Below are positions 34,590 to 44,138 of a DNA stretch of 64,000 nt, in pieces. The position numbers and the translations under genes were made by a program. Under the pieces are notes generated by a model. The model searched no databases, had not been told where the DNA came from, and saw only the letters and a program-made list of their open reading frames with translations. Within the stretch, counting starts at the first letter, position 1. The number at the start of each line of letters is the position of its first letter. The DNA lies in NCBI RefSeq assembly GCF_014138625.1, contig NZ_JACJHY010000027.1, positions 1 to 64,000 of the forward strand, in the 5' to 3' direction. This DNA is from Aminobacter ciceronei (lineage in GTDB: Bacteria > Pseudomonadota > Alphaproteobacteria > Rhizobiales > Rhizobiaceae).

Positions 34590-35090
34590 GTGACGACCCG
34601 GCCAATCGTGAAATTTCCCGACCCGCGCCTCAAGCTCGTCGCCGCGCCGGTGACGGCCTTTGACGACGAATTGCGCGCGCTGGCGTCCGATCTGCTCGAC
34701 ACGATGCGCGCGGCACCCGGCATCGGCATCACCGCCCCGCATGTCGGCATCGCCAGGCGGGTGGTGGTGCTCGAGCTCGAAGGCCCCGGCAGCGCCCGGA
34801 CCTACGTCAACCCCGGCATACTATGGACCTCGGAGGAGACGATCCCGCACACCGAAGGCAGCGTCTCGATGCCCGGCGTGACCGACGAGATCAGGCGCCA
34901 CGCACGGGTGCGCATCGGCTATCAGGATCTCCAAGGCATCGAACGCACCGAAGAGGCGGAGGGCCTGCTCGCCGTCTGCCACCAGCACGAGATCGACCAG
35001 TTGGACGGCATGTTCTGGATCCAGCGGCTGTCGAAACTGAAGCGGGACCGGCTGGTCAGGCGCTACGAGAAGCTGCAGCGGGCGATCTAG
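34590..35090 (+). CDS. peptide deformylase-like protein with altered active site
   Basis: A 166-residue peptide-deformylase fold. The three family motifs are recognisable but changed. Motif 1 is GIGITAPHVG, where the canonical Gln is His. Motif 2 is EGSVSMPG, where the metal-ligand Cys is Ser91. Motif 3 is CHQHEIDQLDG, where the HExxH second His is Gln137, while His133 and Glu134 remain. Two of three metal ligands are therefore missing. The start is GTG 34590 with GGCGGAG upstream. It is unlikely to be the essential deformylase (no fmt gene adjoins it). It may be a pseudoenzyme, or act on another substrate with a different cofactor. Confidence 0.85.
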   Translation: MTTRPIVKFPDPRLKLVAAPVTAFDDELRALASDLLDTMRAAPGIGITAPHVGIARRVVVLELEGPGSARTYVNPGILWTSEETIPHTEGSVSMPGVTDEIRRHARVRIGYQDLQGIERTEEAEGLLAVCHQHEIDQLDGMFWIQRLSKLKRDRLVRRYEKLQRAI

Positions 35091-35112
35091 ATCCCCCGCT
35101 GTTCCAGAGCGG

Positions 35113-36561
35113 CTACGCGGTCACCGGCCATTTCGGCAGCTTGATCCTGGTGTAGGGCAAGCTGGCGAAATTGGAGGTGACGGTGCCTTCCGAGGCAGCG
35201 TAGATCACGGCGCTGGCAACCTTCTCGTAGGACGCGCGGAAATGCTGCGTCGACTTGACCACCACGATCCGCTTGTCGGCGAGGTCGCAGCCGATATTGC
35301 TGAACAGGTCCGTGTCGATCGCCTGCGACCGCTCGGAGGCCAGGAGCACCTCGACGCCGCCGCAGTCGATCAGGGCGCAATCGCCCATCGGCGACGGCAC
35401 GCCGCCAAGCCCGGTCATGACGAGGCCGCGCTTGAGTGCGACGACGCGGCAGGTGACATCGACCGGGTCGCCGGAGCGCGGACCGACCTTGCCGCCGACG
35501 CGCAGCGGCAGCACCGCCCCCTCACCCGCTTCGAACACCAGACGAACGGCGATCGGATCCCAGAGCGGGCCGATGACGGCATCCGGGATGCCGCGCGCGA
35601 TCATGCGGGCGAGGAAGAAAGTCGAGTCGCTGGCGGCACCGCCGCCGGCATTGTCGGCGGTGTCGGCGATGACGACCGTGCCTGCGGGTGCCACAAGGGC
35701 CTGATCGAGCGCCTCGTCGATCGAGGGCATCGGCGGCACGATCTCGGCGCGCATGGCATAGAGGTCGTTGGCCAGCCGCTGCGCCAGCGACTGCGCGAGG
35801 TCCTCATTGTCGTCGGTGTAGACGACGACGCGTGTACCCATTTCAGGCACGTCGGCCCAGGGAAAGCCCTGCGCGATCGACACCGACAGCACCTTGTCCT
35901 TCTGCTCCATGGCGCGGATGCCGCGGATGATCGACAGGCCGGGCTCGGTGGTGGTGCGGATCAGGCTGACCATGCTGGTGTCGACGAGCGCGGCCTTGGG
36001 CCTGATCTCGCCGGTGGCGATACGGTGGCAGAGATCGACGAGCTGGACGCCGCATTCATAGACGTCGGTATGAGGGTATTCCTTGTAGGTCAGGAGGATG
36101 TCGACATTGTCGACCATCTCTGATGTCATGTGGCAGTGCGGGTCGAGCTCGCAGCCGACGACGGTGTCGGGGCCGACGATCGCGCGGATGCGTGCGAGGA
36201 TGTCGCCTTCACAATCGTCATAGCCATCGGCGACCATGGCGCCGTGCAGCGACATCAAGACCATGTCGACCGGCAGGACGGCGCGCAGATCGTCAAGCAG
36301 CTGGTCGCGCAGCGTTTCATAAGCGTGCCGGGTCGTGGTGCCGCCGGGTTCGGCCGAGGCGCTCAGCCCTTCGAACAAGGTCCAGCCCTCGCGGCGGCCG
36401 CGTTCGCGCGCCGCCCAGAGCTGGCCGCCATACAGCGTCATGTGGTCCGGATGCTGGCCGGCGGGATAGTAGTCGCCGCCGGAAACGAAGGCGCCGAGGC
36501 CGGTGGGGATGGGCGAGAAGGTGTTGGTCTCGGTCGCAAGGACGGCACTGAACACACGCAT
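35113..36561 (-). CDS. M81-family metallopeptidase (microcystinase C-like)
   Basis: A 482-residue MlrC-like protein. The N-terminus TETNTFSPIPT, the LMSLHGAMVADG segment, CELDPHCHMTSEM with metal-binding Asp/His, and DTADNAGGGAASDSTF of the second half are family markers. MlrC hydrolyses linear microcystin fragments; relatives degrade D-peptides or other amides. I chose ATG 36561 rather than an upstream ATG at 36615. It is the last gene of the D-peptide operon and lies 22 bp past the CobW GTPase, which may supply its metal. Confidence 0.87.
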   Translation of the reverse strand: MRVFSAVLATETNTFSPIPTGLGAFVSGGDYYPAGQHPDHMTLYGGQLWAARERGRREGWTLFEGLSASAEPGGTTTRHAYETLRDQLLDDLRAVLPVDMVLMSLHGAMVADGYDDCEGDILARIRAIVGPDTVVGCELDPHCHMTSEMVDNVDILLTYKEYPHTDVYECGVQLVDLCHRIATGEIRPKAALVDTSMVSLIRTTTEPGLSIIRGIRAMEQKDKVLSVSIAQGFPWADVPEMGTRVVVYTDDNEDLAQSLAQRLANDLYAMRAEIVPPMPSIDEALDQALVAPAGTVVIADTADNAGGGAASDSTFFLARMIARGIPDAVIGPLWDPIAVRLVFEAGEGAVLPLRVGGKVGPRSGDPVDVTCRVVALKRGLVMTGLGGVPSPMGDCALIDCGGVEVLLASERSQAIDTDLFSNIGCDLADKRIVVVKSTQHFRASYEKVASAVIYAASEGTVTSNFASLPYTRIKLPKWPVTA

Positions 36562-36583
36562 GATGGATAACTCCGCTTGCGAA

Positions 36584-37486
36584 TTAAGAGGCAGTGATTT
36601 CGGCGAGGCCGGCATGCGCCGTCTCGGCGTCGAGGACGCTGGCCTCGGCGATCAGGACGAGACGGCAATCGGGCTCGAATTTCGGGAACGGGCGCAAGGT
36701 GGCGCGGCGACCGACGAGCTGCAGCAGGAAACTCTGTCCGGGCCGCTCGACGAAACTGACGATGCCCTTGGCACGGATGAGCTTGGGCGCAAGCCGGTCG
36801 ATGGCAGCCTGGAAGCGGTCGAGCGCGACCGGCCCTGATGACTGCCATTCGATCGAGGTGAAGCGCGATGCACCGACCTTGGCCTGGCCCGGTACCGGCT
36901 GCGGCCGGTCGATGACGAGCAGCGCCTCGATCGGCAAGGCATCGCCATCGGTTTCGAAGACCAGCGTCCTGTTGAGCCAGACGAGTTCCGCCCGCAGTGC
37001 CTCATCGGAGTTTTCCCTCGTCTTGGACAGGGCGATGAAATCGGCCGCCTCGACCTGGGCGCGCCAGAGCTCGTCGCGCAGGCGGGCCGGATTGGCGGCG
37101 ACCTCGTCGGCGTCGACCACGGCAACGACAGCATCGAGCCGGATATCGTGCCACAGGATCGGGTCCATCAGCGTTTCGGTGATGCCCCTGGGGTCAGCGA
37201 CGCCACTGGCTTCGATGACGATGTGGTCCGGCTGGACGGGCTGGGACAGCACCAGCTTGAGGGTACGCAGAAGGTCGCCCTGCAACGAGCAACAGATGCA
37301 GCCGTTCTTCAGCCCGACGACGGTGTCGGCGGCATCCGCGATCAGCTCGGCGTCGATGTTGATGGCGCCGAAGTCGTTGACGATGGCGCTGATGCGACGG
37401 CCGTCGGCACGTTGCAGCAACTGGTTGATGAAGGTCGTCTTGCCGGCACCGAGAAAGCCGGTGACGACGAGGACTGGAACGCTCAC
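36584..37486 (-). CDS. CobW/COG0523 GTP-binding metallochaperone
   Basis: A 300-residue GTPase. The P-loop GFLGAGKTTFIN is at residue 10. The metal motif NGCICCSLQGDL follows, with three Cys in the CxCC pattern typical of COG0523, then GVADPRGI and VVDADE. The C-terminal beta domain has a FVERPGQSFLLQLVG core. The family delivers Zn or Co to client enzymes. Its stop is 22 bp before the M81 gene, and its start overlaps the D-aminoacylase stop by 4 bp (ATGA). Both flanking enzymes are metal-dependent, so they are its likely clients. Confidence 0.88.
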   Translation of the reverse strand: MSVPVLVVTGFLGAGKTTFINQLLQRADGRRISAIVNDFGAINIDAELIADAADTVVGLKNGCICCSLQGDLLRTLKLVLSQPVQPDHIVIEASGVADPRGITETLMDPILWHDIRLDAVVAVVDADEVAANPARLRDELWRAQVEAADFIALSKTRENSDEALRAELVWLNRTLVFETDGDALPIEALLVIDRPQPVPGQAKVGASRFTSIEWQSSGPVALDRFQAAIDRLAPKLIRAKGIVSFVERPGQSFLLQLVGRRATLRPFPKFEPDCRLVLIAEASVLDAETAHAGLAEITAS

Positions 37487-38976
37487 CGGTCACCCCGCCT
37501 GATCGGGCGCCCGGGTGCCGCCGCCTGGTCGAGGACCCCGTCCGAGATCACCGCCTGGCCGTTGACCAGCACGTGGCGCATGCCCTGAGCGGGCAGGTTC
37601 ATCTCGGCGAAGGTGGCGCGGTCGGTGACGGTGGCGAGATCGAAGACGACGATGTCGGCATCGCAGCCCGGCTGCAGCCGTCCCTTGCGCTTGAACAGCG
37701 GCGCGCAGCTCTCGACGATTTGCGCCGGAATGAGCGTGCATTTGGCAATCGCCTGGGCAAGCGGGATGGCGTCGCGCTCACGTACCCACTGGCTGATGAA
37801 GCGGGTGAAGGTGCCCGAGGATCTGGGGTGCGCCGTCTTGTCGGCTCCGAGCGGCCACTCGTCGCCTTCGTAAGGAGTGCCGTCGGGCTGGCTCCATGGC
37901 ATGGCGTCGGAGGCGATGGCACCGCCGGGATAGGTGACGGAGACGTCGAGCAGCGCGCGATGGCGCGGATTGTCCTCGGTGTCGAGGAAGTGCCAGAGCA
38001 CCAGCGCCGAGGGATCGGCCTGCCTGACCTGCTTGAGATCGTCGATGCCGTCGAGGCGGCGATGGGTGGCGACAAGCTCGATGGCGTCGTAGCCGGTGCC
38101 GGTGCGGGCGGAAAAGGCCGGATCGACGAAGAAGCCGGCGCTGACGACGGTCGAGCCCGTGCCGTAGGGATAGGCTTCGGTGGTGATCCTGAGCCCCTGC
38201 GCCTGCGCTTTGGCAATGATCGCCGCGGCGCGCTCGACGTCCTGAAGGCTGGTCGAGTTGAGGTGGCAGATGTGCATATGCGCACCGGTGGCGCCGGCCA
38301 GTCCGATCAAGGTGACATAGGCCTCGATCGAGCTCTTGGGGTCGATGTTCGACATCTGGGCGATGTGGGTATAGGTCGGCGTGTCGGTTTCGGCGGCGAG
38401 ATCGCAGATCAGGCTCATCTCCTTGGCGCCTGCGCCGGGCGCATAACCGGCGGGAATGCCGATGCCGAGGCCGCCCTCCTCTATGCCCTGGCGGGTACGT
38501 GCCACGATCTCGTCTGCCTGCGCTTCGGTCGCAGCGTCCGTCGACCAGCGCGGATCATCGAAGCCGCGTCCCATCACCGTGATCGGCGCTTCGCCCGGCT
38601 TGAGCTCCAGTCCGATCATCACTGCCTTGCGGGCAAAGATCCAGGCCGACGCCGTGCCGTAGTTGAGCAGGCGCGCGGTCCTTGACTGCGCCTCGTACCA
38701 GCCGGCGACCGGCAAGGCGCCGACTTCCAGCTCGAGCGCGGTGGTGACGCCATCGAAGGCCTGCATGCGGTCGGCGGGCACGGACTGGCCATGCGCATGG
38801 AGATCGATGAAGCCGGGGGCAACGATCAGGCCGCTTGCGTCGATCACCTCGAGCGCCGGACCGAGATCGGCACCGATGGCAGCGATGCGGCCGGCCGAAA
38901 TGGCAATGTCCGAAATTTCGTCGCGGCCGGTCTCGGGGTCGATGACGCGCCCGCCCTTGATCACGATGTCATGCAT
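37483..38976 (-). CDS. N-acyl-D-amino-acid deacylase / D-aminoacylase-like amidohydrolase
   Basis: A 497-residue amidohydrolase of the D-aminoacylase group. The metal HxH is in GFIDLHAHGQS, a carboxylate/metal ligand lies near LELEVGALP, further ligands are in THIAQMS and HICHLNS, and the Asp is in AIASDAMPWS. The C-terminal RKGRLQPGCDADIVVFD is typical. It deacylates N-acyl-D-amino acids or D-glutamate derivatives. ATG 38976 is used; the upstream frame is not conserved. The start overlaps the ABC ATPase gene by 8 bp and the stop overlaps the CobW start. Confidence 0.85.
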   Translation of the reverse strand: MHDIVIKGGRVIDPETGRDEISDIAISAGRIAAIGADLGPALEVIDASGLIVAPGFIDLHAHGQSVPADRMQAFDGVTTALELEVGALPVAGWYEAQSRTARLLNYGTASAWIFARKAVMIGLELKPGEAPITVMGRGFDDPRWSTDAATEAQADEIVARTRQGIEEGGLGIGIPAGYAPGAGAKEMSLICDLAAETDTPTYTHIAQMSNIDPKSSIEAYVTLIGLAGATGAHMHICHLNSTSLQDVERAAAIIAKAQAQGLRITTEAYPYGTGSTVVSAGFFVDPAFSARTGTGYDAIELVATHRRLDGIDDLKQVRQADPSALVLWHFLDTEDNPRHRALLDVSVTYPGGAIASDAMPWSQPDGTPYEGDEWPLGADKTAHPRSSGTFTRFISQWVRERDAIPLAQAIAKCTLIPAQIVESCAPLFKRKGRLQPGCDADIVVFDLATVTDRATFAEMNLPAQGMRHVLVNGQAVISDGVLDQAAAPGRPIRRGDR

Positions 38977-39790
38977 GGACAGCCCTTTCGGCGGCGCGGC
39001 GCTTCTTGCCCGGAACGGCATCGATCAGCCGGCGGGTGTAATCGGACTTTGGAGTGCGGAAAATTTCGGACGTCGGGCCGACCTCTTCGAGCACGCCGTG
39101 GTTCAATACGCCGACACGCTGGCACAGATGATCGACGACCGACAGGTCATGCGAGATGAACAGCATCGCCAGCCCCTGTTCGCTGCATATCTTGCGCAAC
39201 AGCTGCAGCACCTGCGCCTGGCTGGAGACGTCGAGTGCCGACACCGGCTCGTCGGCGATCAGGAGCTTCGGGCCCGATGCCAGGGCACGGGCGATGGCAA
39301 TGCGCTGGCGCTGGCCGCCGGAGAACTGGTGCGGGAAGCGCTCGATCCAGTCAGGGTTGAGACCGACCTGCTGCATCAGTTCGGCCGCGCGCGTCGTCAG
39401 GGCCGCGCCCTTGAGGTCGGTGTAGGATTTGAGCGGTTCGGCCAGGATGTCGCGCACGCGCCAGCGCGGATCGAGTGAGGCATAGGGGCTCTGGAACACC
39501 ATCTGCACGTCGCGGCGCTTGTCGCGCAGGGCCTTGCCGCGCAAAGCCAGCCAGTCGACGCCGTCAAAGGTCACCGAGCCGGCGCTCGGGTCTGTCAGCC
39601 GCGCGATGATGCGGCCGATCGTCGACTTGCCCGAGCCGCTTTCGCCGACGAGCCCGAAGGCTTCGCCGCGCCGGATGGTGAAGCTGACGTCGTTGACGGC
39701 GGTGAGCTGGCGCGGCTTCTCGAATAGCCGGCCGGACAGGGTGAAATGGCGGACAAGGCCGCTGACTTCGAGCAGAACGTCATCAGCCAT
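38969..39790 (-). CDS. dipeptide/oligopeptide ABC transporter ATPase (DppF/OppF-like)
   Basis: A 273-residue ATPase. Walker A is GESGSGKST, signature motif FSGGQRQRIAIARAL, Walker B LLIADEPVSALD and the H-loop SHDLSVV. The C-terminal YTRRLIDAVP tail is typical of the second ATPase of peptide importers. It overlaps the preceding DppD-like ATPase by 8 bp and the D-aminoacylase by 8 bp, so the transporter and enzyme genes form one polycistron. Confidence 0.92.
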   Translation of the reverse strand: MADDVLLEVSGLVRHFTLSGRLFEKPRQLTAVNDVSFTIRRGEAFGLVGESGSGKSTIGRIIARLTDPSAGSVTFDGVDWLALRGKALRDKRRDVQMVFQSPYASLDPRWRVRDILAEPLKSYTDLKGAALTTRAAELMQQVGLNPDWIERFPHQFSGGQRQRIAIARALASGPKLLIADEPVSALDVSSQAQVLQLLRKICSEQGLAMLFISHDLSVVDHLCQRVGVLNHGVLEEVGPTSEIFRTPKSDYTRRLIDAVPGKKRRAAERAVHA

Positions 39791-40613
39791 GGGCCGCCCC
39801 CGCCTGCGTGTGGCCGGCGCCGAAGCTTGGCCGCGCATTGAGCAATTGCATGGTGTAGGCATGTTTCGGATGGCTCAGCACGTCGTCGACATGACCCGCC
39901 TCGACAACGACACCGTCCTTCATCACCACGACGTCCTCGCAGACATCGCCGACGACGTCGAGGTCATGGCTGACCAGGATCATCGCCATGCCCTGCTCGC
40001 GGCTCAGCTCCTGCATCAGCCCGAGGATCTGCGCCTGTACGGTCACGTCGAGCGCGGTTGTCGGCTCGTCGGCGATCAGCAGAGCAGGCTTCAGCGCGAT
40101 CGCCGCGGCGATGACCACGCGCTGGCGCATGCCGCCCGACAATTGATGCGGATAGGCGTCGATTCGACGGGCAGCGTCCTGGATGCCGACGCGTTCGAGC
40201 AGCTCAAGGCTGGCAGCGCGGATCGCCTTGCGCGACATGTCGGGGCGGTGGAAACCGAACACCTCGCCGATCTGGTCGCCGACCGGCATGACCGGGTTCA
40301 ACGTCGCCATCGCATCCTGGAACACCATGGCGATGCGGTTGCCGCGCAACCGGCGCCAGTCGCGCCTGGACAGAGCGAGCAGGTCGCGGCCTTCGAAGGT
40401 CACCGCCCCGCCGAGAATGGCATGGGACGCATCGGTCAGCCCCATCAGCGCATAACCGATGGAAGACTTGCCCGAGCCGCTTTCGCCGACGACGCCGAGC
40501 ACCGAGCCGGGCGCGACGTCGAAACTGACGCCGCCCACGGCACGGACCGGGCCGCTGCGGCTGGGATAGTCGACGGTCAGGTCGCGGACGGAGAGCAAGG
40601 GCGAGGCCGTCAT
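39783..40613 (-). CDS. dipeptide/oligopeptide ABC transporter ATPase (DppD/OppD-like)
   Basis: A 276-residue ATPase with Walker [12 protein letters not shown], the [15 protein letters not shown]-loop, signature [17 protein letters not shown], Walker [13 protein letters not shown] and SHDLDVV. The C-terminal [15 protein letters not shown] segment belongs to the Opp/Dpp extension. The frame is open upstream, but ATG 40613 ([12 protein letters not shown]) starts the domain. Its start is 2 bp from the permease stop, and its end overlaps the second ATPase. It is the OppD-type partner. Confidence 0.92.
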   Translation of the reverse strand: MTASPLLSVRDLTVDYPSRSGPVRAVGGVSFDVAPGSVLGVVGESGSGKSSIGYALMGLTDASHAILGGAVTFEGRDLLALSRRDWRRLRGNRIAMVFQDAMATLNPVMPVGDQIGEVFGFHRPDMSRKAIRAASLELLERVGIQDAARRIDAYPHQLSGGMRQRVVIAAAIALKPALLIADEPTTALDVTVQAQILGLMQELSREQGMAMILVSHDLDVVGDVCEDVVVMKDGVVVEAGHVDDVLSHPKHAYTMQLLNARPSFGAGHTQAGAAHG

Positions 40614-40615
40614 GG

Positions 40616-41512
40616 TCACATCCGCTCCAGCCGGGGATCGAAATAGTCGCGCAGGAAATCGCCGAACAGGTTGATGCCGACCGAGGAGATCAGCACGGCG
40701 ATGCCGGGCGCAATGACGATCCATGGCTGCTCGTAGAGGAAGTCGCGGCCTTCCGAGATCATCACGCCCCAGGATGCCGTTGGCGGCTGCACGCCGAGGC
40801 CGAGGAAGGACAACGCTGCCTCCGAGATGATGACCAGGGCGATGTCGAGGGTGGCAACCACAAGCACCGCCGGCAGCACGTTGGGCAGGACATGGGTGAA
40901 GATGATGCGCAGTTGCGACACGCCCATGGTGATCGCGGCGTCGACATAATCGAGCGTGCGGATCCGCATGGTTTCGCTGCGCACGATGCGGGCGAAATTG
41001 ATCCACAGCGCAAAGGCCAGGGCCATGACCAGCGTGGCGAAACCGGCGCCCAGAACGGCCATGAAGATCAGCGCCAGCAGCAGGAACGGAAAGGCGAGCT
41101 GGAAGTCGACGATGCGCATGATGATGGTGTCGACGATGCCGCCGAAATAGCCGGCAAGCGCCCCGAGCGTCGAGCCGAAGACGAGCGCTATCGACACCAC
41201 GATCAGCGCCACCTGGATCGACACCTGCGCGCCCATGACGGTGCGGCTGAGAATGTCGCGGCCCATATTGTCGCCGCCGAGCAGGTTGGTGGTCGAGCCG
41301 CCCTCCTGCCAGACAACAGGGGCGTAGCGCCATTCGATGACCTGCTGGGCGTGATCGTGCGGGGCGATGGATTTCGCAAACAGCGCACAGAGCACGACGA
41401 TGGCGATCAGGAACAGGCCGGTCAGGCCCTTGGCGCTGCGGCCGAGGCTGCCGAGGAAGCGGCGCTCGGTGGCAGGCCGCGCTGCAGCGGGGACGATCAC
41501 GGCCTCAGTCAT
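40616..41512 (-). CDS. peptide ABC transporter permease (DppC/OppC-like)
   Basis: A 298-residue permease. The N-terminal helix GLTGLFLIAIVVLCALFA is followed by the OppC-type NLLGGDNMGRDILSRTVMGAQVS (in parts: GGDNMGRDILSR) and the EAA motif EAALSFLGLGVQPP. About six membrane helices in total are visible. It overlaps the DppB-like permease by 8 bp and is adjacent to the ATPase gene, giving the usual A-B-C-D-F order. Confidence 0.9.
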   Translation of the reverse strand: MTEAVIVPAAARPATERRFLGSLGRSAKGLTGLFLIAIVVLCALFAKSIAPHDHAQQVIEWRYAPVVWQEGGSTTNLLGGDNMGRDILSRTVMGAQVSIQVALIVVSIALVFGSTLGALAGYFGGIVDTIIMRIVDFQLAFPFLLLALIFMAVLGAGFATLVMALAFALWINFARIVRSETMRIRTLDYVDAAITMGVSQLRIIFTHVLPNVLPAVLVVATLDIALVIISEAALSFLGLGVQPPTASWGVMISEGRDFLYEQPWIVIAPGIAVLISSVGINLFGDFLRDYFDPRLERM

Positions 41513-42494
41513 TGCGCACCCGCGGGTCGATGAAGCGGTACAGGATGTCGACGATCAGGTTGAGCGAGATGAACAGCGCCGCCGACACCAGCACAACGGC
41601 CTGGATGATCGGATAGTCGCGGACATGGATGGAATCGACGGCGAGGCGGCCGATGCCCGGCCAGGCGAACACCGTCTCGATGACCACCGTGCCCGACAAA
41701 AGCGCGCCCATCTGCAGGCCGGCCAAAGTGACGATGGGCAGAAGCGCGTTGCGCAGCGCATGGCGCAGGATGATGGTGAGGCGCGGTGCGCCCTTGGCAG
41801 TGGCGAAGGTGATATAGTCCTGCTGCAGGACTTCCAGCATCGCCGAGTGGATCAGCCGCGCATTGACCGCCACCAGCACAAAGGCCAGCGAGATCGACGG
41901 CAGGATGAAGTAGCGGAAAGCATTCCAGAAGATGCCGATGTCGCGTTCGGCGACGGCGCGGCCGATGCTGGCAAGGGCCGAGCCGCGATAGCCCGAGGCG
42001 GGCAGCCAGCGCAGCTCGATCGAGAACCACAGGATCATCAGCACGGCGAGCAGGAAGCCCGGCATCGACACGCCGAGAACGGCGATGAAGGTGCCGGCAT
42101 AATCCAGCCAGCTGTCGCGCCTGAGTGCGGTGACGATGCCGAGCGGGATGGCGATGACGAAGGCCAGGAGCAGCGTCCAGAAAGCGAGTTCGCCCGTTGC
42201 CGGCAGGCGGTCGGCGATCAGGCTGGTGACCGGGACGCCCTGGCGGATAGAGGTGCCGAGATCGCCCTGCACGGCATTGCCGAGATAGGCGACGAACTGC
42301 TCGGGCACGGAGCGCGTCAGCCCCATTTTCTCGCGCAGTGTGTCCATGTCCTGGACGCTCATGCCGGGATTGCCGGCGGCAATCACGTCGACCGGATCGC
42401 CCGGCACGAGCTTGACCAGCGAGGCCACCACAAGGATGACCCCGAGCAGGATGACGGCCGCATAGAGCAGCCTCGATACGACCAGCCTCAGCAT
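41505..42494 (-). CDS. peptide ABC transporter permease (DppB/OppB-like)
   Basis: A 329-residue permease beginning MLRLVVSRLLYAAVILLGV, the typical DppB N-terminus. It continues with PGDPVDVIAAGNPG, YLGNAVQGDLGTSIRQG, the conserved ARLIHSAMLEVLQQDYI segment carrying the EAA-like loop, and ETVFAWPGIGRLAVDSI. About six membrane helices are visible. It lies 13 bp downstream of the binding-protein gene. Confidence 0.92.
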   Translation of the reverse strand: MLRLVVSRLLYAAVILLGVILVVASLVKLVPGDPVDVIAAGNPGMSVQDMDTLREKMGLTRSVPEQFVAYLGNAVQGDLGTSIRQGVPVTSLIADRLPATGELAFWTLLLAFVIAIPLGIVTALRRDSWLDYAGTFIAVLGVSMPGFLLAVLMILWFSIELRWLPASGYRGSALASIGRAVAERDIGIFWNAFRYFILPSISLAFVLVAVNARLIHSAMLEVLQQDYITFATAKGAPRLTIILRHALRNALLPIVTLAGLQMGALLSGTVVIETVFAWPGIGRLAVDSIHVRDYPIIQAVVLVSAALFISLNLIVDILYRFIDPRVRND

Positions 42495-42507
42495 CCGTCG
42501 GCGCGGG

Positions 42508-44112
42508 TCACGAGGCCATGCCGAGCAGGTCGACGCGCAGCTCTCCGCCGGGATTCATCCGGGCATCGACGACGTCCTTGGCGACGACGGCGAAGTTGAG
42601 CGGCTCGAACAGCGGCTTCCAGTAGGCCTCGGTGACGACCTTTGCCTGGATCTTGTCGAGGATGACTTGCCTGGCAGCAGGATCGGAGGTCACGCGCTGC
42701 TCGGCGATCATGCCGTCGAGTTCGGCATTCTCGTGGAAGGCCCGGTTGAGCGCGCCCTTGGTGTGCAGCACCGGGTAGACGATATCGGCGTCGGTGTAGG
42801 AATAGGTCGAGATGACCATGTCCTGCCCGCCTTGTGCGGTAATCGCCGCCCACTGGGCGATCGGCAGCGTTTCGATCGTGATTTCGACGCCGATCTCGCG
42901 CAGCTGCGCCTGGACCACCTCGGCCGTACGGCGGATGACCGGCGTGTCGTTGGCGACGAGCTTAACCTTCAGACCCTTGTCGAAACCGGCCTCGGCCAGC
43001 AGCGCCTTGGCCTTTTCGGGATCGTAGCCGTAGGAGAGTTCGGCGGTCTTGGGCGAATAGCCCGAGATGGAGCTTGCAATCGGAGAGGTCGCCGGCACGG
43101 CGAAGCCGTCGAGCGCAAAGGCGATCAGCCGCTTCTGGTCGATGGCATGGGCAAAGGCCTGGCGCACCTTCGGATTGTCGAAGGGCGGACGCTTCTGGTT
43201 GAACACCAGCGCCCGCATCATCTGGGCCGGACGCTCGATCATGATGGCGTCGGCATTGCCGCGCAGGCGCCGCACGCTGTCGAGCGGCACCGAAGCGCCA
43301 CCATACATGGCGTTGATCTCGCCGGTTTCGAAGGCGGCGATGCGGGTCGAATCCTCGGGATAGTGGAACAGTTCGACGGCATCGACGCGGGCGAGCGCGG
43401 CGACCGGTGCGTAGTCGTCGTTGCGCTCGAGCCGCATGCCGCGGTCGGTCGACCATGACACGAACCTGAACGGACCGGCACCGACCGGCTTGCGGCCGAA
43501 CTGGTCGCCCGCCGCTTCGACGGCGGCACGCGAGATCGGTGCCGAATAGCCTAGCGTCAGGCCGACCCAGACGGCGACGAAGGGCTCCTTGAAGTGATAG
43601 GCGACGGTCAGCGGGTCGACGGCTTCGGCGCGCTCCAGCGGGCCGAGGAAGAAGGCGCTGGGCGAAGCAGCCTCGGGCGCCAGATGGCGCGCCACGGTCC
43701 AGGCAACGGCTTCGGCGTCGCAGGGCGTGCCGTCGTGGAACTTGACGCCGGGCTTGAGCTTGAAGGTCAGCGTCTTGTTGTCATTGCTGAAGGCCCAGCT
43801 CTCGGCGAGGCCGGGCAGCACTTCGCCGTCGAAGCCGGCGCGCGCCAGCGGCTCATAGATCATATCCATCGTCGTCGACGACACCGACAGCGTGGTCTTG
43901 TGCGGATCGAGCGTGTCGGGCTCTTCCGAGCGGCCGACGCGCAACGTGCCGCCGGTCTGCTCGGCCAGTGCCTTGCTGGGCAAACCAAGCATGGCTGTGG
44001 CCGTGAGCGCTGCGGCGCCACCGAGGAAGGCGCGGCGCGTCAGCGTCGCCTGCTTGAGATAGGAACGCGCCAGGGCGTTGAACTGTTCAGGGGTGAGAGT
44101 GCGTAGGGACAT
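42508..44112 (-). CDS. peptide ABC transporter periplasmic binding protein (DppA-like)
   Basis: A 534-residue family 5 solute-binding protein. A Tat signal is visible: TRRAFLGGAAALTATAML, an exact twin-arginine motif, followed by cleavage near ALA. The mature part holds RVGRSEEPDTLDPHKT, YEPLARAGFDGEVLPGLAES in parts, and LTFKLKPGVKFHDGTPC, standard for peptide binders. The first roughly 30 residues before the Tat motif are unusually long but in frame with ATG 44112. Tat export suggests it folds before crossing the membrane. The ligand is likely a D-residue-containing peptide, judging from the surrounding enzymes. Confidence 0.9.
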   Translation of the reverse strand: MSLRTLTPEQFNALARSYLKQATLTRRAFLGGAAALTATAMLGLPSKALAEQTGGTLRVGRSEEPDTLDPHKTTLSVSSTTMDMIYEPLARAGFDGEVLPGLAESWAFSNDNKTLTFKLKPGVKFHDGTPCDAEAVAWTVARHLAPEAASPSAFFLGPLERAEAVDPLTVAYHFKEPFVAVWVGLTLGYSAPISRAAVEAAGDQFGRKPVGAGPFRFVSWSTDRGMRLERNDDYAPVAALARVDAVELFHYPEDSTRIAAFETGEINAMYGGASVPLDSVRRLRGNADAIMIERPAQMMRALVFNQKRPPFDNPKVRQAFAHAIDQKRLIAFALDGFAVPATSPIASSISGYSPKTAELSYGYDPEKAKALLAEAGFDKGLKVKLVANDTPVIRRTAEVVQAQLREIGVEITIETLPIAQWAAITAQGGQDMVISTYSYTDADIVYPVLHTKGALNRAFHENAELDGMIAEQRVTSDPAARQVILDKIQAKVVTEAYWKPLFEPLNFAVVAKDVVDARMNPGGELRVDLLGMAS

Positions 44113-44138
44113 GGTGGACCTCGCCGTAAAGTGGTTGA

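Noticed and set aside
34590-35090. Essential peptide deformylase (def)
   Set aside because: Two metal ligands are replaced and no fmt gene is adjacent.
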